This document shows, piece after piece, positions 52,441 to 61,105 of a stretch of DNA of 64,000 nt (within the stretch, counting starts at the first letter, position 1; the number at the start of each line of letters is the position of its first letter). The notes under the pieces are model-generated. The model ran no database searches. It saw only the letters and a program-made list of their open reading frames with translations, and had not been told where the DNA came from. A program made the translations under genes and the position numbers. The stretch comes from Streptomyces sp. NA02950 (GTDB lineage Bacteria > Actinomycetota > Actinomycetes > Streptomycetales > Streptomycetaceae): the NCBI RefSeq assembly GCF_013364155.1, contig NZ_CP054916.1:1054001-1118000 (forward strand), read 5' to 3'.

Positions 52441-53327
52441 GAACGGTCAGATCGAGGGTGCTCAGGCGCTCGGGGTCGGCCAGGATGTCGATCGCCGCGA
52501 TCCGCCCGCCGGTGACGGTGAAGCCCAGCACCGAGAACGGCCGGCCGGCACGTGAACTGACCACCCCACCGCCCCGTTCACCAGGGCGGGCCGGGACACC
52601 GCGTCCGATCCGCCCAGGCGCGAGAAGGTGAGCGCCTGGTTCGCCACCGCCGTGGCACCGCCGCGCACCTCGCGCGGGGCCAGGACGGACGCCGCGCCGT
52701 AGTCGGCACGCAGCACCACCTCATGGTCGAGCAGGGCGATCAGTCCCTCGCAGTCGCCCCCGCGGCGGCGAGAAACGCGTCGACGACCTCGCGCTGCCGG
52801 GTGCGGTCCGGGTCGGGCGCCGGGGCCGCCCCCGGACCCGGCGGCGGGCCCGGCCGCCGAGCTGACGGGCCGCCGCCGGGGTGCGGTCGACGAGCGGCGC
52901 GATCTCGTCGAACGGCACCCCGAACAGATCGTGCAGCACAAAGGCCAGCCGCTCGGCCGGGGCGAGCGTCTCCAGGTCGACGAGCAGGGCGAGGCCGACC
53001 GCGTCGGCGAGCAGCGCCTGGTCCTCCGGGTCGGCCCCGCGCTCCCCGCTGAGGATCGGATCCGGTACCCGCACCTCCAGCGACCCCTCGCGCCGCGCAC
53101 CGGGCACCGCGCGAGCGCAGCATGTCCGGACGGACCCGGCCGACCACCGTGGTCAGCCAGCCGCCCAGGTTCCGCACCTCGGCGGCGTCCGACTGGCTCA
53201 GCCGGAGCCACGCCTCCTGGACCGCGTCGTCCGCCTCGCTCAGCGGGCCGAGCATGCGGTAGGCCACCGCCCGCAGATGGCCGCGGTGGATCTCGAAGCT
53301 CTCCGCCAGAACGTGATGCCGGTCCAT
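52436..53327 (-). pseudogene. ECF41/SigJ-like sigma factor with multiple frameshifts
   Basis: From the ATG at 53325-53327 the sigma-2 region reads intact (HRGHLRAVAYRMLGPLSEAD, DAVQEAWLRLSQSD). A shift near 53100 is needed to reach EVRVPDPILSGERGADPEDQ and AERLAFVLHDLFGVPFDEIA (region 4). Another near 52830 returns to TRQREVVDAFLAAA. One near 52760 reaches EGLIALLDHEVVLRADYG, the SnoaL-like tail, and one near 52535 reaches VLGFTVTGGRIAAIDILADP. Four frame changes in about 900 bp argue for true decay. ECF41 genes usually neighbour oxidoreductase or carboxymuconolactone decarboxylase targets; none is evident here. Confidence 0.8.
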
Positions 53328-53476
53328 CGGTCATGTCTCCTCGTCACGGATGCCGCCGCGAATGTGTCGCGCGCCGTCACCTCCCTGACGGATGCCGCCG
53401 CCCGAATGTGACAACCGGGGGCCGGCACCGTGTTCGCCCGGACGGCGCTATCCAGCGCCGTCGCTCAGCCATAACG

Positions 53477-53490
53477 TGGGAGCGCTCCCA
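53477..53490 (+). promoter_or_regulatory. CebR-type operator (TGGGAGCGCTCCCA)
   Basis: A perfect 14-bp palindrome 62 bp upstream of the GH9 start, identical to the established Streptomyces CebR binding site. Repression by CebR, relieved by cellobiose or cellotriose, is expected for the cellulase gene. Confidence 0.9.
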
Positions 53491-53552
53491 GCACCCGTTG
53501 TGTCCCCACGAGCGGTGCGCGCGTCCGCCACGACCGCGACAGAAGGGTCCCC

Positions 53553-55385
53553 ATGTCCCACTCCCCCCGGCCGCGCGGTGCGCGGACCGCCGCCGTCGTG
53601 CTCACCGGCGCGCTGGCCCTGGCCGCCACCCCGGCGGCCCCCGCGATCCCCGCCGCGCCGTCCGCCCGGGGCGCGGCCGTCTCCCCGTCCGCCGTCCATG
53701 TCAACCAGCTCGGCTATCTGCCCGACGGCCCCAAGCGCGCCACCGTCGTGAGCGCGAGCGAGACCGGACTGACCTGGCAACTGCGCAACCCCAACGGTGT
53801 GTTGTCCGCCTCGGGCACCACCACCGCACACGGCACCGACCCCGCCTCCGGCGACCCGACGCATGTGGTGGACTTCTCCTCGTACCGGGGAACGGGCTCC
53901 GGCTACACCCTCACCGTCGAAGGGCGGACCAGCCCGCCGTTCGCCATCCGCGCCGACCTCTACGACCCGCTGCGCGCGGACGCGATGTCCTTCTTCCACC
54001 AGCAGCGCAGCGGGATCCCCATCGAGGCGTCGCTGACCGGATCGGCCCACGCGCGGCCCGCCGGCCACCTCGGGGTCGCCCCCAACGCCGGTGACACCGC
54101 CGTACCGTGCCCCAGCGGAGAGTGCGAGGGTGTCCGGGATGTGCGCGGCGGCTGGTACGACGCCGGAGACCAGGGCAAGTACGTGGTCAACGGCGGTATC
54201 GCCACCTGGCAGCTGGTGAACTCCTTCGACCGCGCACAGCGAGCGGGCCATCAGGCGGCGCTGGGTGACAGCACCCTGCGGCTGCCCGAGCGCGGCAACG
54301 GAGTGCCCGATGTGCTCGACGAGGCCCGCTGGGAGCTGGAGTTCCTGATGCGGATGCAGATCCCGGACGGTGAGCCACGTGCCGGCATGGCCTTCCACAA
54401 GATTCATGACGCCGCCTGGACCGCGCTGCCGACCCGGCCCGACCAGGACGCCGAGCCGCGGGAGCTGCACGCGCCGTCGACCGCGGCCACCCTCAACCTG
54501 GCGGCGACGGCCGCGCAGTGCGCCCGTGTCTTCGCGCCGTACGACGCGGTCTTCGCCACCCGCTGCCTGGACTCCGCGCGCCGCGCGTGGCATGCCGCGC
54601 GGGCCAACCCCGGGCTGCTGGCGCCGGTTTCGGACAGCACCGGCGGCGGGCCGTACGACGACACCGAGGTCGGCGACGAGTTCTACTGGGCGGCCGCCGA
54701 GCTGTACGCCACCACCGGTGAGGCGGAGTACCGGGACACGGTCACCGCCTCACCCTTCCACACCGCGGACGACGAGGTCTTCCTCCCGGTCGGCTTCTCC
54801 TGGCAGGACACCGCGGCCCTCGGCCGGATCACCCTGGCCACCGTCCCCACCGGGCTGCCGGCCACCGACCTCACGCGTCTCCGCGGCTCGTTGGTCACCG
54901 CCGCCGACGGATATCTGGCGGCGATGGACCGCCAGGGCTATGCCGTCCCGCTGCCCGCGGACGGCTATGTCTGGGGTTCCAACGGCCAGGTGGCCAACAA
55001 CGCGACCGTCATCGCCGTGGCGTACGCGCTGACCGGGGAGCGGCGCTATCGCACCGGGGCGCTCGAAGCACTCGACTATCTGCTCGGCCGCAACGCGCTC
55101 GGCCAGTCGTTCATCACCGGCCACGGCACCCGGGCCTCGCACCACCAGCACCACCGCTTCTGGGCGCACTCCTACGACGCCGCGCTGCCGGAGCCGCCCG
55201 CCGGTACGCTCGCGGGCGGCGCCAATCAGTCCCTGGAGGATCCGGTGGCGCGGGAGAAGCTCCGGGGCTGTGCGCCCGCCCGCTGCTATGTCGACGACAT
55301 CGGCTCGTACTCCACCAACGAAGTGGCCATCAACTGGAACGCGGCGCTGGCGTGGCTGGCCGCCTTCGCCGCCGAGCGGGGCTGA
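53553..55385 (+). CDS. Secreted glycoside hydrolase family 9 (cellulase-type)
   Basis: A 610-residue secreted enzyme. Signal peptide (basic start, Ala-rich core, cleavage near residues 32-42), then a CelD-type N-terminal Ig-like domain (VHVNQLGYLPDGPKRATVVS). The GH9 catalytic barrel follows: GGWYDAGDQGKYVVNGG (catalytic Asp pair near residue 203), HGTRASHHQHHRFWAH and YSTNEVAINWNAALAWL (catalytic Glu near 588). No carbohydrate-binding module is attached, so soluble beta-glucans or cello-oligosaccharides are plausible substrates. A perfect CebR box precedes it and a 16-bp hairpin follows. Confidence 0.92.
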   Translation: MSHSPRPRGARTAAVVLTGALALAATPAAPAIPAAPSARGAAVSPSAVHVNQLGYLPDGPKRATVVSASETGLTWQLRNPNGVLSASGTTTAHGTDPASGDPTHVVDFSSYRGTGSGYTLTVEGRTSPPFAIRADLYDPLRADAMSFFHQQRSGIPIEASLTGSAHARPAGHLGVAPNAGDTAVPCPSGECEGVRDVRGGWYDAGDQGKYVVNGGIATWQLVNSFDRAQRAGHQAALGDSTLRLPERGNGVPDVLDEARWELEFLMRMQIPDGEPRAGMAFHKIHDAAWTALPTRPDQDAEPRELHAPSTAATLNLAATAAQCARVFAPYDAVFATRCLDSARRAWHAARANPGLLAPVSDSTGGGPYDDTEVGDEFYWAAAELYATTGEAEYRDTVTASPFHTADDEVFLPVGFSWQDTAALGRITLATVPTGLPATDLTRLRGSLVTAADGYLAAMDRQGYAVPLPADGYVWGSNGQVANNATVIAVAYALTGERRYRTGALEALDYLLGRNALGQSFITGHGTRASHHQHHRFWAHSYDAALPEPPAGTLAGGANQSLEDPVAREKLRGCAPARCYVDDIGSYSTNEVAINWNAALAWLAAFAAERG

Positions 55386-55393
55386 CACCCACG

Positions 55394-55430
55394 GGACGGG
55401 GTGGGGGCCGGTGCGGCCCCCACCCCGTCC
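55394..55430 (+). terminator. 16-bp perfect hairpin after the GH9 gene
   Basis: GGACGGGGTGGGGGCC (55394-55409), a 5-nt loop, and its exact complement (55415-55430), starting 9 bp after the stop codon. Confidence 0.9.
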
Positions 55431-55618
55431 GGCCGTCCAGGCAGCCGGCACCTCTGGGATCCGTCTTCAAAGGGGGGCGTCCGGCCGCGAGCGGCGTCTG
55501 GTGCGGTACACCGCACGGCGGAGCATCACCCTCGTACTGGGCGTACTCGGGCGACTGGCGACAACGCGGCGAGGGCCGTGCCAGGCGTCGGGAGCGGGAG
55601 CCCCTGTGAAGACGGGCC

Positions 55619-56104
55619 CTAGGACAGCTGGGCCTCGATCGCGGCGACCAGCTCCGGCGCCTCCGGCTCGGTGCGCGGCCGGAACCGGCCGACGACCTCA
55701 CCGCGCGGCGAGATCAGGAACTTCTCGAAGTTCCACTGCACGTCCCCGGCCTCCCCGGCGGCGTCCGCCACCTTCGTCAGCTCGGTGTAGAGCGGGTGCC
55801 GCCGCTCGCCGTTGACATCGGCCTTCTCCAGCAGCGGGAAGGTGACGCCGTAGGTCGTGGAGCAGAACGTGCGGATCTCCTCGCTCGTCCCGGGCTCCTG
55901 TCCCGCGAACTGGTTGCAGGGCACGCCCAGCACGGTGAAACCGCGCCCGGCGTAGCGCTGCTGCAACCGCTCCAGACCCTCGTACTGCGGGGTGAGGCCG
56001 CACTTGGACGCCACGTTGACCAGCAGCACCGCGGAGTCCTGGTGTGCGGCGAGCGTGGTGGGCTCGCCGGACAGGGTGCGCAGCGGAATGTCGTACAGGC
56101 TCAT
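55619..56104 (-). CDS. Glutathione peroxidase-family thiol peroxidase
   Basis: A 161-residue peroxidase with cysteine (not selenocysteine) in VNVASKCGLTPQYEGLE. The second conserved block is VLGVPCNQFAGQEPG and the catalytic Trp/Asn block is VQWNFEKFLISPRG. In actinobacteria the reductant is usually thioredoxin rather than glutathione. The ATG at 56102-56104 gives the standard length. Read convergently toward the GH9 gene. Confidence 0.93.
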   Translation of the reverse strand: MSLYDIPLRTLSGEPTTLAAHQDSAVLLVNVASKCGLTPQYEGLERLQQRYAGRGFTVLGVPCNQFAGQEPGTSEEIRTFCSTTYGVTFPLLEKADVNGERRHPLYTELTKVADAAGEAGDVQWNFEKFLISPRGEVVGRFRPRTEPEAPELVAAIEAQLS

Positions 56105-56190
56105 CGGGTCAACCACCTTTGTCGTTCCTCCGGTAGGCACAATCTATGTGCTCCGCGGCCGGGACCGGGCGCCCGGTGCCGCCGTGGCGG

Positions 56191-56997
56191 TCATGCCCCG
56201 GGGTGGCCCTCGTCACCGGGGGTGGTGACCAGGATGAGGGGGGTGTCCCCGCAGGGCCGCAGCCGCCGTCCGCCGTACTCGACACCGTCCGCGGGACCGG
56301 CCGGGACGGCCCCGAAGTCCGGGCCCTTGAAGAGGGCGCCGGTGAGGTGGTCGGCGCAGGTCGAGGCGGCGACCCGGCCGCGTGCGTTGACGAGGAGGGC
56401 GGGGGCGGGCAGCCGCTGCATCACCGGCATCACCGCGGCCTCGAAGTGCGAGAGGTACACATCGGCGGCCGCCACGCCCATGAAACGGCCGTCGACGGTC
56501 ACCGGCACGGAGAGGGTGAGGCTGTACTCGTCGGAGCAGAGGTAGTCCACATACGGTCCGGCGACCGCGCGGCGGCCGGTGTCGCGGGCCAGCGCGAACC
56601 AGTCCCAGTGGGTGTAGTCGGAGTACGCCGAGTGCGCCGGGTCCAGGTCCAGCAGGAGCGGGCGCACCTCGCCGCCCGCGCCGATCTGCCACCACTCCAG
56701 CCAGGCCGGTACATCGGCGAGCAGCGCCGGGGCGGCCACGAACCCCGCGCCGGAGACCAGTTCGAGCCGGGTGAGCCGGGTGTGCAGCCCGGGGCGGAGC
56801 TCGGCGAGATCGGTGGTGACGGGCTGCCGCCCGCTTGCCGAGACGGCGGTGAGCAGTGCCGCGGCGTCGTCACGGATCTCGCGGACGGCGTCGAACACGC
56901 CCTCCAGGGTGTCGCGGACGCGGGCCGCCACATCGGCGGCGGTCACCTCACCGAGGAGGTCCGCCCCGGCACCCGCGGGACGGGGACTGCTACCCAT
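56191..56997 (-). CDS. Cache-domain (PDC-type) sensor protein, soluble
   Basis: A 268-residue protein with no membrane helix. The core is a PAS-like Cache fold: THWDWFALARDTGRRAVAGP, VDYLCSDEYSLTLSVPVTVD and GRFMGVAAADVYLSHFEAAV, typical of small-molecule binding. The ATG at 56995-56997 lies inside the end of the FadR gene (8-bp overlap), so the two are translationally coupled. It may bind the same ligand as the ABC transporter and modulate the regulator. This is inference from context; Cache domains are usually extracytoplasmic, and this one apparently is not. Confidence 0.78.
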   Translation of the reverse strand: MGSSPRPAGAGADLLGEVTAADVAARVRDTLEGVFDAVREIRDDAAALLTAVSASGRQPVTTDLAELRPGLHTRLTRLELVSGAGFVAAPALLADVPAWLEWWQIGAGGEVRPLLLDLDPAHSAYSDYTHWDWFALARDTGRRAVAGPYVDYLCSDEYSLTLSVPVTVDGRFMGVAAADVYLSHFEAAVMPVMQRLPAPALLVNARGRVAASTCADHLTGALFKGPDFGAVPAGPADGVEYGGRRLRPCGDTPLILVTTPGDEGHPGA

Positions 56998-57775
56998 AGG
57001 TGTTCTCCTGGGGAGGGGGTCCGTCGGCGCCGGGCGTGGCGAGGCGGAGTTCGACCAAGCGCGCCATGCACAGCTGGACGCACGCCTCGGCCAGGGCCCT
57101 GGCCTGCTCGTCCGCATCATCGTGCAGGGCGCAGATCACAGCGCGGTGACGATCGCACACGTCCTTCAGATACTCGTCGTCCGCGAGCACCAGGGAGAGC
57201 AGCGCGCCCACTTCCGTCTGGATGGCCATCTCCTCGCGGGTCAGCCGTGCGGACTGGGCGGCGGCGGCCAGCTCCACATGGAAGCGGCCGTGCACCCGGC
57301 TGCGCGCCGGGGGGTCCGGCGCCTCGGCCAACTGGTCGACGGACCTGCCGAGTTGGAGCAGATCGCCGGGCTCGGTGCGGTGGGCGGCCAGCCGCGCGGC
57401 GGCTCCGGAGACGGCGGCCCAGTGGTCGCCGAGGTCCCGGAGTTCCTCGGTGCTCCAGCCGATGAGCAGACCGCGCAGCCGCTCCTCGGCGGGGCCTTCG
57501 GGGACGGTGACGAAGCTGCCCCCGCCCCGGCCCCTGCGGGTGGTAACCAACCCCTGCTGACGCAGGGCCATAAGAGCCTCACGCAGGGTGACGGTGGAGA
57601 CACCGAGCCGCGCCGCGAGATCGGACTCGCCGGGCAACTGCTCCCCGTCCGTCAGCAGCCCGAGCTCTATGGCGTCTCCCAGTCGCCGCACCACGGCGTC
57701 CACCCTGGCCTGGCTGTCGACGGGCGCGAAGACACCCTGCCGGGCACCACCGAAGTCTCGCGTCACGGCACTCAC
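56990..57775 (-). CDS. FadR-subfamily GntR transcriptional regulator
   Basis: A 261-residue regulator. Winged helix near residues 25-90 (GEQLPGESDLAARLGVSTVT, LREALMALRQQGLVTTRRGR) with an FCD-type C-terminal ligand domain (HGRFHVELAAAAQSARL, HRAVICALHDDADEQARALA). It is divergent from the polyamine-type ABC operon over a 107-bp spacer rich in inverted repeats and probably represses it and itself. The ligand may be the transported amine or its gamma-glutamyl derivative. Confidence 0.9.
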   Translation of the reverse strand: MSAVTRDFGGARQGVFAPVDSQARVDAVVRRLGDAIELGLLTDGEQLPGESDLAARLGVSTVTLREALMALRQQGLVTTRRGRGGGSFVTVPEGPAEERLRGLLIGWSTEELRDLGDHWAAVSGAAARLAAHRTEPGDLLQLGRSVDQLAEAPDPPARSRVHGRFHVELAAAAQSARLTREEMAIQTEVGALLSLVLADDEYLKDVCDRHRAVICALHDDADEQARALAEACVQLCMARLVELRLATPGADGPPPQENTYG

Positions 57776-57809
57776 CCCCTGTTCATTGACTCAGGCTTTA
57801 CCTTAACGG

Positions 57810-57839
57810 GGTCTTGTAATGAGACCTATGGCTTCATAG
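57810..57839. promoter_or_regulatory. Paired inverted repeats in the FadR / ABC transporter spacer
   Basis: GGTCT-7-AGACC (57810-57826) directly abuts CTATG-4-CATAG (57826-57839), located between the divergent starts. Probable operator for the FadR-type regulator and overlapping promoters. The TTGTAATGAGAC core is compatible with GntR-family sites. Confidence 0.6.
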
Positions 57840-57882
57840 TTTTACGGACCAACGTCCGGCAGCATCAGAAAGGTTCCCGCCC

Positions 57883-58920
57883 ATGGAGGGGAAAGCCATC
57901 CGACTGGAGAGCCTGCGCAAGTCCTTCGGAAAGACGGAGGCGGTCGCCGGAGTCGACCTGGAGATATCGGACGGCGAGTTCTTCTCGATGCTGGGCCCCT
58001 CCGGATCCGGCAAGACCACGGTGCTCCGGATGATCGCGGGCTTCGAGCCGCCCACCGGCGGCACCATCGAACTGGCCGGGCGGGACGTCACCCGGCTCGC
58101 CCCGTTCGAGCGGGATGTGCACACCGTCTTCCAGGACTACGCGCTCTTCCCGCATATGACGATCGAGCAGAACGTCGCCTACGGACTGAAGATCCAGAAG
58201 GTTCCCAGGGCCGAACGGCTGCGCCGGGCCCATGAGGCCCTCGCCGACGTCCGGCTCGAAGGACTCGGCGACCGCAGGCCCTCCCAGCTCTCCGGGGGCC
58301 AGCGGCAGCGGGTGGCCCTGGCCCGGGCCCTGGTCGGCCGCCCCAGGGTGCTGCTGCTCGACGAACCGCTGGGCGCCCTCGACCTCAAGCTGCGCGAGCA
58401 GATGCAGATCGAACTCAAGGAGCTCCAGCGCGAGGTCGGCATCACCTTCGTCTTCGTCACCCACGACCAGGACGAGGCGCTGACCATGAGCGAGCGCATC
58501 GCGGTCTTCAACCGGGGCCGGGTGGAACAGGTGGGCACCCCCGCCGAGATCTACGAACGGCCCGCCACCCCCTTCGTCGCCGGTTTTGTCGGCACCTCCA
58601 ACCTGCTCACCGGCCCGGCCGCGGAGCAGGTGGTGGGTGAGACCGGCACCTTCAGCATCCGCCCGGAGAAGATCCGGGTGCTGAAGGAGGACCGGGACAG
58701 CGGGACGCCGGACTGCTCCAGCGCCATCGGCACCGTCGCCGAGGTCGTCTACCTCGGGGACGCGACCCGTTTCCTGGTCGACCTCGACGCCGGGGGACGG
58801 CTCACCGCCCTCCAGCAGAATCTGGAGACCTCCTCCGAGGACGTCGCGGCCTACCGCGGCTCACGGGTCAGGCTCCAGTGGCAGCCCCGCCACTCCGTCC
58901 GGGTGCCGGACGCGCCGTAG
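57883..58920 (+). CDS. Spermidine/putrescine-type ABC transporter ATPase (PotA-like)
   Basis: A 345-residue ATPase. Walker A GPSGSGKTTV, Q-loop VFQDYALFPH, signature LSGGQRQRVALARAL, Walker B VLLLDEPLGALD, switch THDQDEAL. The C-terminal TOBE domain (residues about 260-345) is typical of polyamine and Fe3+ importers. First gene of a four-gene operon with a lipoprotein and two permeases. Confidence 0.95.
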   Translation: MEGKAIRLESLRKSFGKTEAVAGVDLEISDGEFFSMLGPSGSGKTTVLRMIAGFEPPTGGTIELAGRDVTRLAPFERDVHTVFQDYALFPHMTIEQNVAYGLKIQKVPRAERLRRAHEALADVRLEGLGDRRPSQLSGGQRQRVALARALVGRPRVLLLDEPLGALDLKLREQMQIELKELQREVGITFVFVTHDQDEALTMSERIAVFNRGRVEQVGTPAEIYERPATPFVAGFVGTSNLLTGPAAEQVVGETGTFSIRPEKIRVLKEDRDSGTPDCSSAIGTVAEVVYLGDATRFLVDLDAGGRLTALQQNLETSSEDVAAYRGSRVRLQWQPRHSVRVPDAP

Positions 58921-58994
58921 CCCCCTGCCGCCCGGTCCCCGTCCCACCCCCTCGCCACCCCCGTGTCCCTGCGTCCCCGTTGTGGAGATTTGTC

Positions 58995-60188
58995 GTGTGC
59001 ATGCTCTATTCGCTGAAGGCCGCCGCGGCGGCCGGAGTCCTGCTCCTCGCCACCGCCTGCGGCTCGTCCGGTACGTCCTCGTCGGCAGGCGGCTTCGACC
59101 CGCCGGACCTCAAGCCGCGCAAGCAGCTCGGCAAGACCGAGGGCAAGGTGAATCTGATCGCCTGGGCCGGGTACGTCGAGGACGGCAGCAACGACCCGAA
59201 GGTCGACTGGGTCAGCGACTTCGAGCAGCAGACCGGCTGCCAGGTCAGCTCCAAGACCGCGGCCAGCTCCGACGAGATGGTCAGCCTGATGAAGACCGGT
59301 CAGTACGACGCGGTCTCCGCCTCCGGTGACGCCTCGCTCCGGCTGATCGCCTCCGGTGACGCCGAACCCGTCAACACCACACTGGTCCCGCACTACAAGG
59401 ACGTCTTCGAGGGCCTGAAGAAGAAGGACTGGAACTCGGTGGACGGGGTCCCCTACGGCATCCCGCACGGCCGCGGCGCCAACCTCCTGATGTACAACAC
59501 CGAGAAGGTCTCCCCGGCCCCCGACTCCTGGTCCGCCGTCTTCGACCGGGCGTCCGCCCACAAGGGCAAGGTCACCGCGTACGACTCACCGATCTACATC
59601 GCCGACGCCGCGCTCTACCTGATGAAGAGCAAGCCGTCGCTGGGCATCAAGAACCCCTACGCCCTGGACCAGAAGCAGTTCGACGCCGCCGTCGATCTGC
59701 TCAAGGACCAGAACCGCAACATCGGCGAGTACTGGAGCGACTACCTCAAGGAGATCTCCGCCTTCAAAAGCGGCAACTCGGTGGTCGGCACCTCCTGGCA
59801 GGTGATCGTCAACGCCGCCCAGGCCGAGAAGGCCCCGGTCAAGGCGGTGCTGCCGAAGGAGGGCGCCACCGGCTGGTCCGACACCTGGATGATCTCCGCC
59901 AAGGCCAAGCACCCCAACTGCGCCTACAAGTGGATGAACTGGATCATCTCCCCGGAGGTCAACGCCCAGGTGGCCGAGTACTTCGGCGAGGCCCCGGCCA
60001 ACTCCAAGGCCTGTGCCCTGACCGCGGCCAAGAACCACTGCGACACCTTCCACGCGGCGGACGAACCGTACTGGAAGAAGGTCCACTTCTGGACCACACC
60101 GGTCGCCCAGTGCCTCGACGGCCGCAAGGACGCCAAGTGCGTGCCCTACGCCAAGTGGGTCCAGGCATGGACCGAGATCAAGGGCTGA
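58995..60188 (+). CDS. Polyamine-type ABC transporter substrate-binding lipoprotein
   Basis: A 397-residue predicted lipoprotein. The GTG at 58995 has GGAG 7 nt upstream and gives the signal peptide MLYSLKAAAAAGVLLLATAC with Cys22 lipidated. The mature fold is PotD-like: VNLIAWAGYVEDGSNDPKVD, TAASSDEMVSLMKTGQYDAV, WNSVDGVPYGIPHGRGANLL, WMNWIISPEVNAQVAEYFGE. Six further cysteines may form disulfides. Substrate is likely a polyamine or related amine by family, unproven. Confidence 0.92.
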   Translation: MCMLYSLKAAAAAGVLLLATACGSSGTSSSAGGFDPPDLKPRKQLGKTEGKVNLIAWAGYVEDGSNDPKVDWVSDFEQQTGCQVSSKTAASSDEMVSLMKTGQYDAVSASGDASLRLIASGDAEPVNTTLVPHYKDVFEGLKKKDWNSVDGVPYGIPHGRGANLLMYNTEKVSPAPDSWSAVFDRASAHKGKVTAYDSPIYIADAALYLMKSKPSLGIKNPYALDQKQFDAAVDLLKDQNRNIGEYWSDYLKEISAFKSGNSVVGTSWQVIVNAAQAEKAPVKAVLPKEGATGWSDTWMISAKAKHPNCAYKWMNWIISPEVNAQVAEYFGEAPANSKACALTAAKNHCDTFHAADEPYWKKVHFWTTPVAQCLDGRKDAKCVPYAKWVQAWTEIKG

Positions 60189-60195
60189 GCCTGAT

Positions 60196-61080
60196 ATGAC
60201 CAAGACCGCGCCGGCCGCCGGATTCGTCCGGCGGCTCGCCGGGACCCTGCACCGCCGTCCCCGGCTCCAGCTGTCCCTGCTGCTCACCGCACCGCTGACC
60301 TGGCTTGTCCTCGCGTACCTCGGCTCGCTCAGCGCGCTGTTCCTGTCCGCGTTCTGGACGACGGACAGCTTCACCTCGAGCGTGGTGAAGGTCTGGAACA
60401 CCGACAACTTCACCACCCTGTTCACCAGCGACGTCTACCGCCAGGTCGCCCTGCGCAGCGTCGGCGTCGCCCTCGCGGTCACCGCGCTGTGCGCCGTGAT
60501 CGCGTTCCCGATCGCCTTCTACACCGCCCGGATCGCGCGGCCCCGCCGGCGGCCGCTGCTGGTGGTGGCGATCCTCACCCCGCTGTGGGCCAGCTATCTG
60601 GTCAAGGCGTACGCCTGGCGGCTCATCCTCGCCGAGGGCGGTCTGCTGGACTGGCTGCTCGGCCCGCTCGGGCTCGACGGTCCCGGCTACGGGCTGACCG
60701 CCACCGTCCTGGTGCTGACGTATCTGTGGCTGCCGTACATGATCCTGCCGATCCACGCGGGGCTGGAACAGCTCCCGGACACTCTGCTGGACGCCTCCGC
60801 CGACCTCGGGGCCCGCACCGGCCGGACCTTCCGTTCGGTGGTGCTGCCGATGCTGCTGCCGTCCATCGCGGCCGGGTCGGTCTTCACCTTCTCGCTCAGC
60901 CTCGGCGACTACATCGCGGTCCAGATCGTCGGGGGCAAGACCCAGCTGATCGGCAACGTCATCTACTCCAACATCACCCTCGATCTGCCGCTCGCCGCGG
61001 CCCTGGGCACCGTACCGGTGATGATCATCGTGGGCTATCTGCTCGCGGTGCGCCGCACCGGAGCCCTCAGCAGCCTCTGA
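60196..61080 (+). CDS. ABC transporter permease (PotB-like)
   Basis: A 294-residue, six-helix permease. The EAA loop is DASADLGARTGRTFRSVVLP, and the N-terminal helix is LSLLLTAPLTWLVLAYLG. Seven bp after the lipoprotein gene, so in the same operon. Confidence 0.93.
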   Translation: MTKTAPAAGFVRRLAGTLHRRPRLQLSLLLTAPLTWLVLAYLGSLSALFLSAFWTTDSFTSSVVKVWNTDNFTTLFTSDVYRQVALRSVGVALAVTALCAVIAFPIAFYTARIARPRRRPLLVVAILTPLWASYLVKAYAWRLILAEGGLLDWLLGPLGLDGPGYGLTATVLVLTYLWLPYMILPIHAGLEQLPDTLLDASADLGARTGRTFRSVVLPMLLPSIAAGSVFTFSLSLGDYIAVQIVGGKTQLIGNVIYSNITLDLPLAAALGTVPVMIIVGYLLAVRRTGALSSL

Positions 61081-61105
61081 CAGCCCGCACACCGAAGGCG
61101 CTTCG

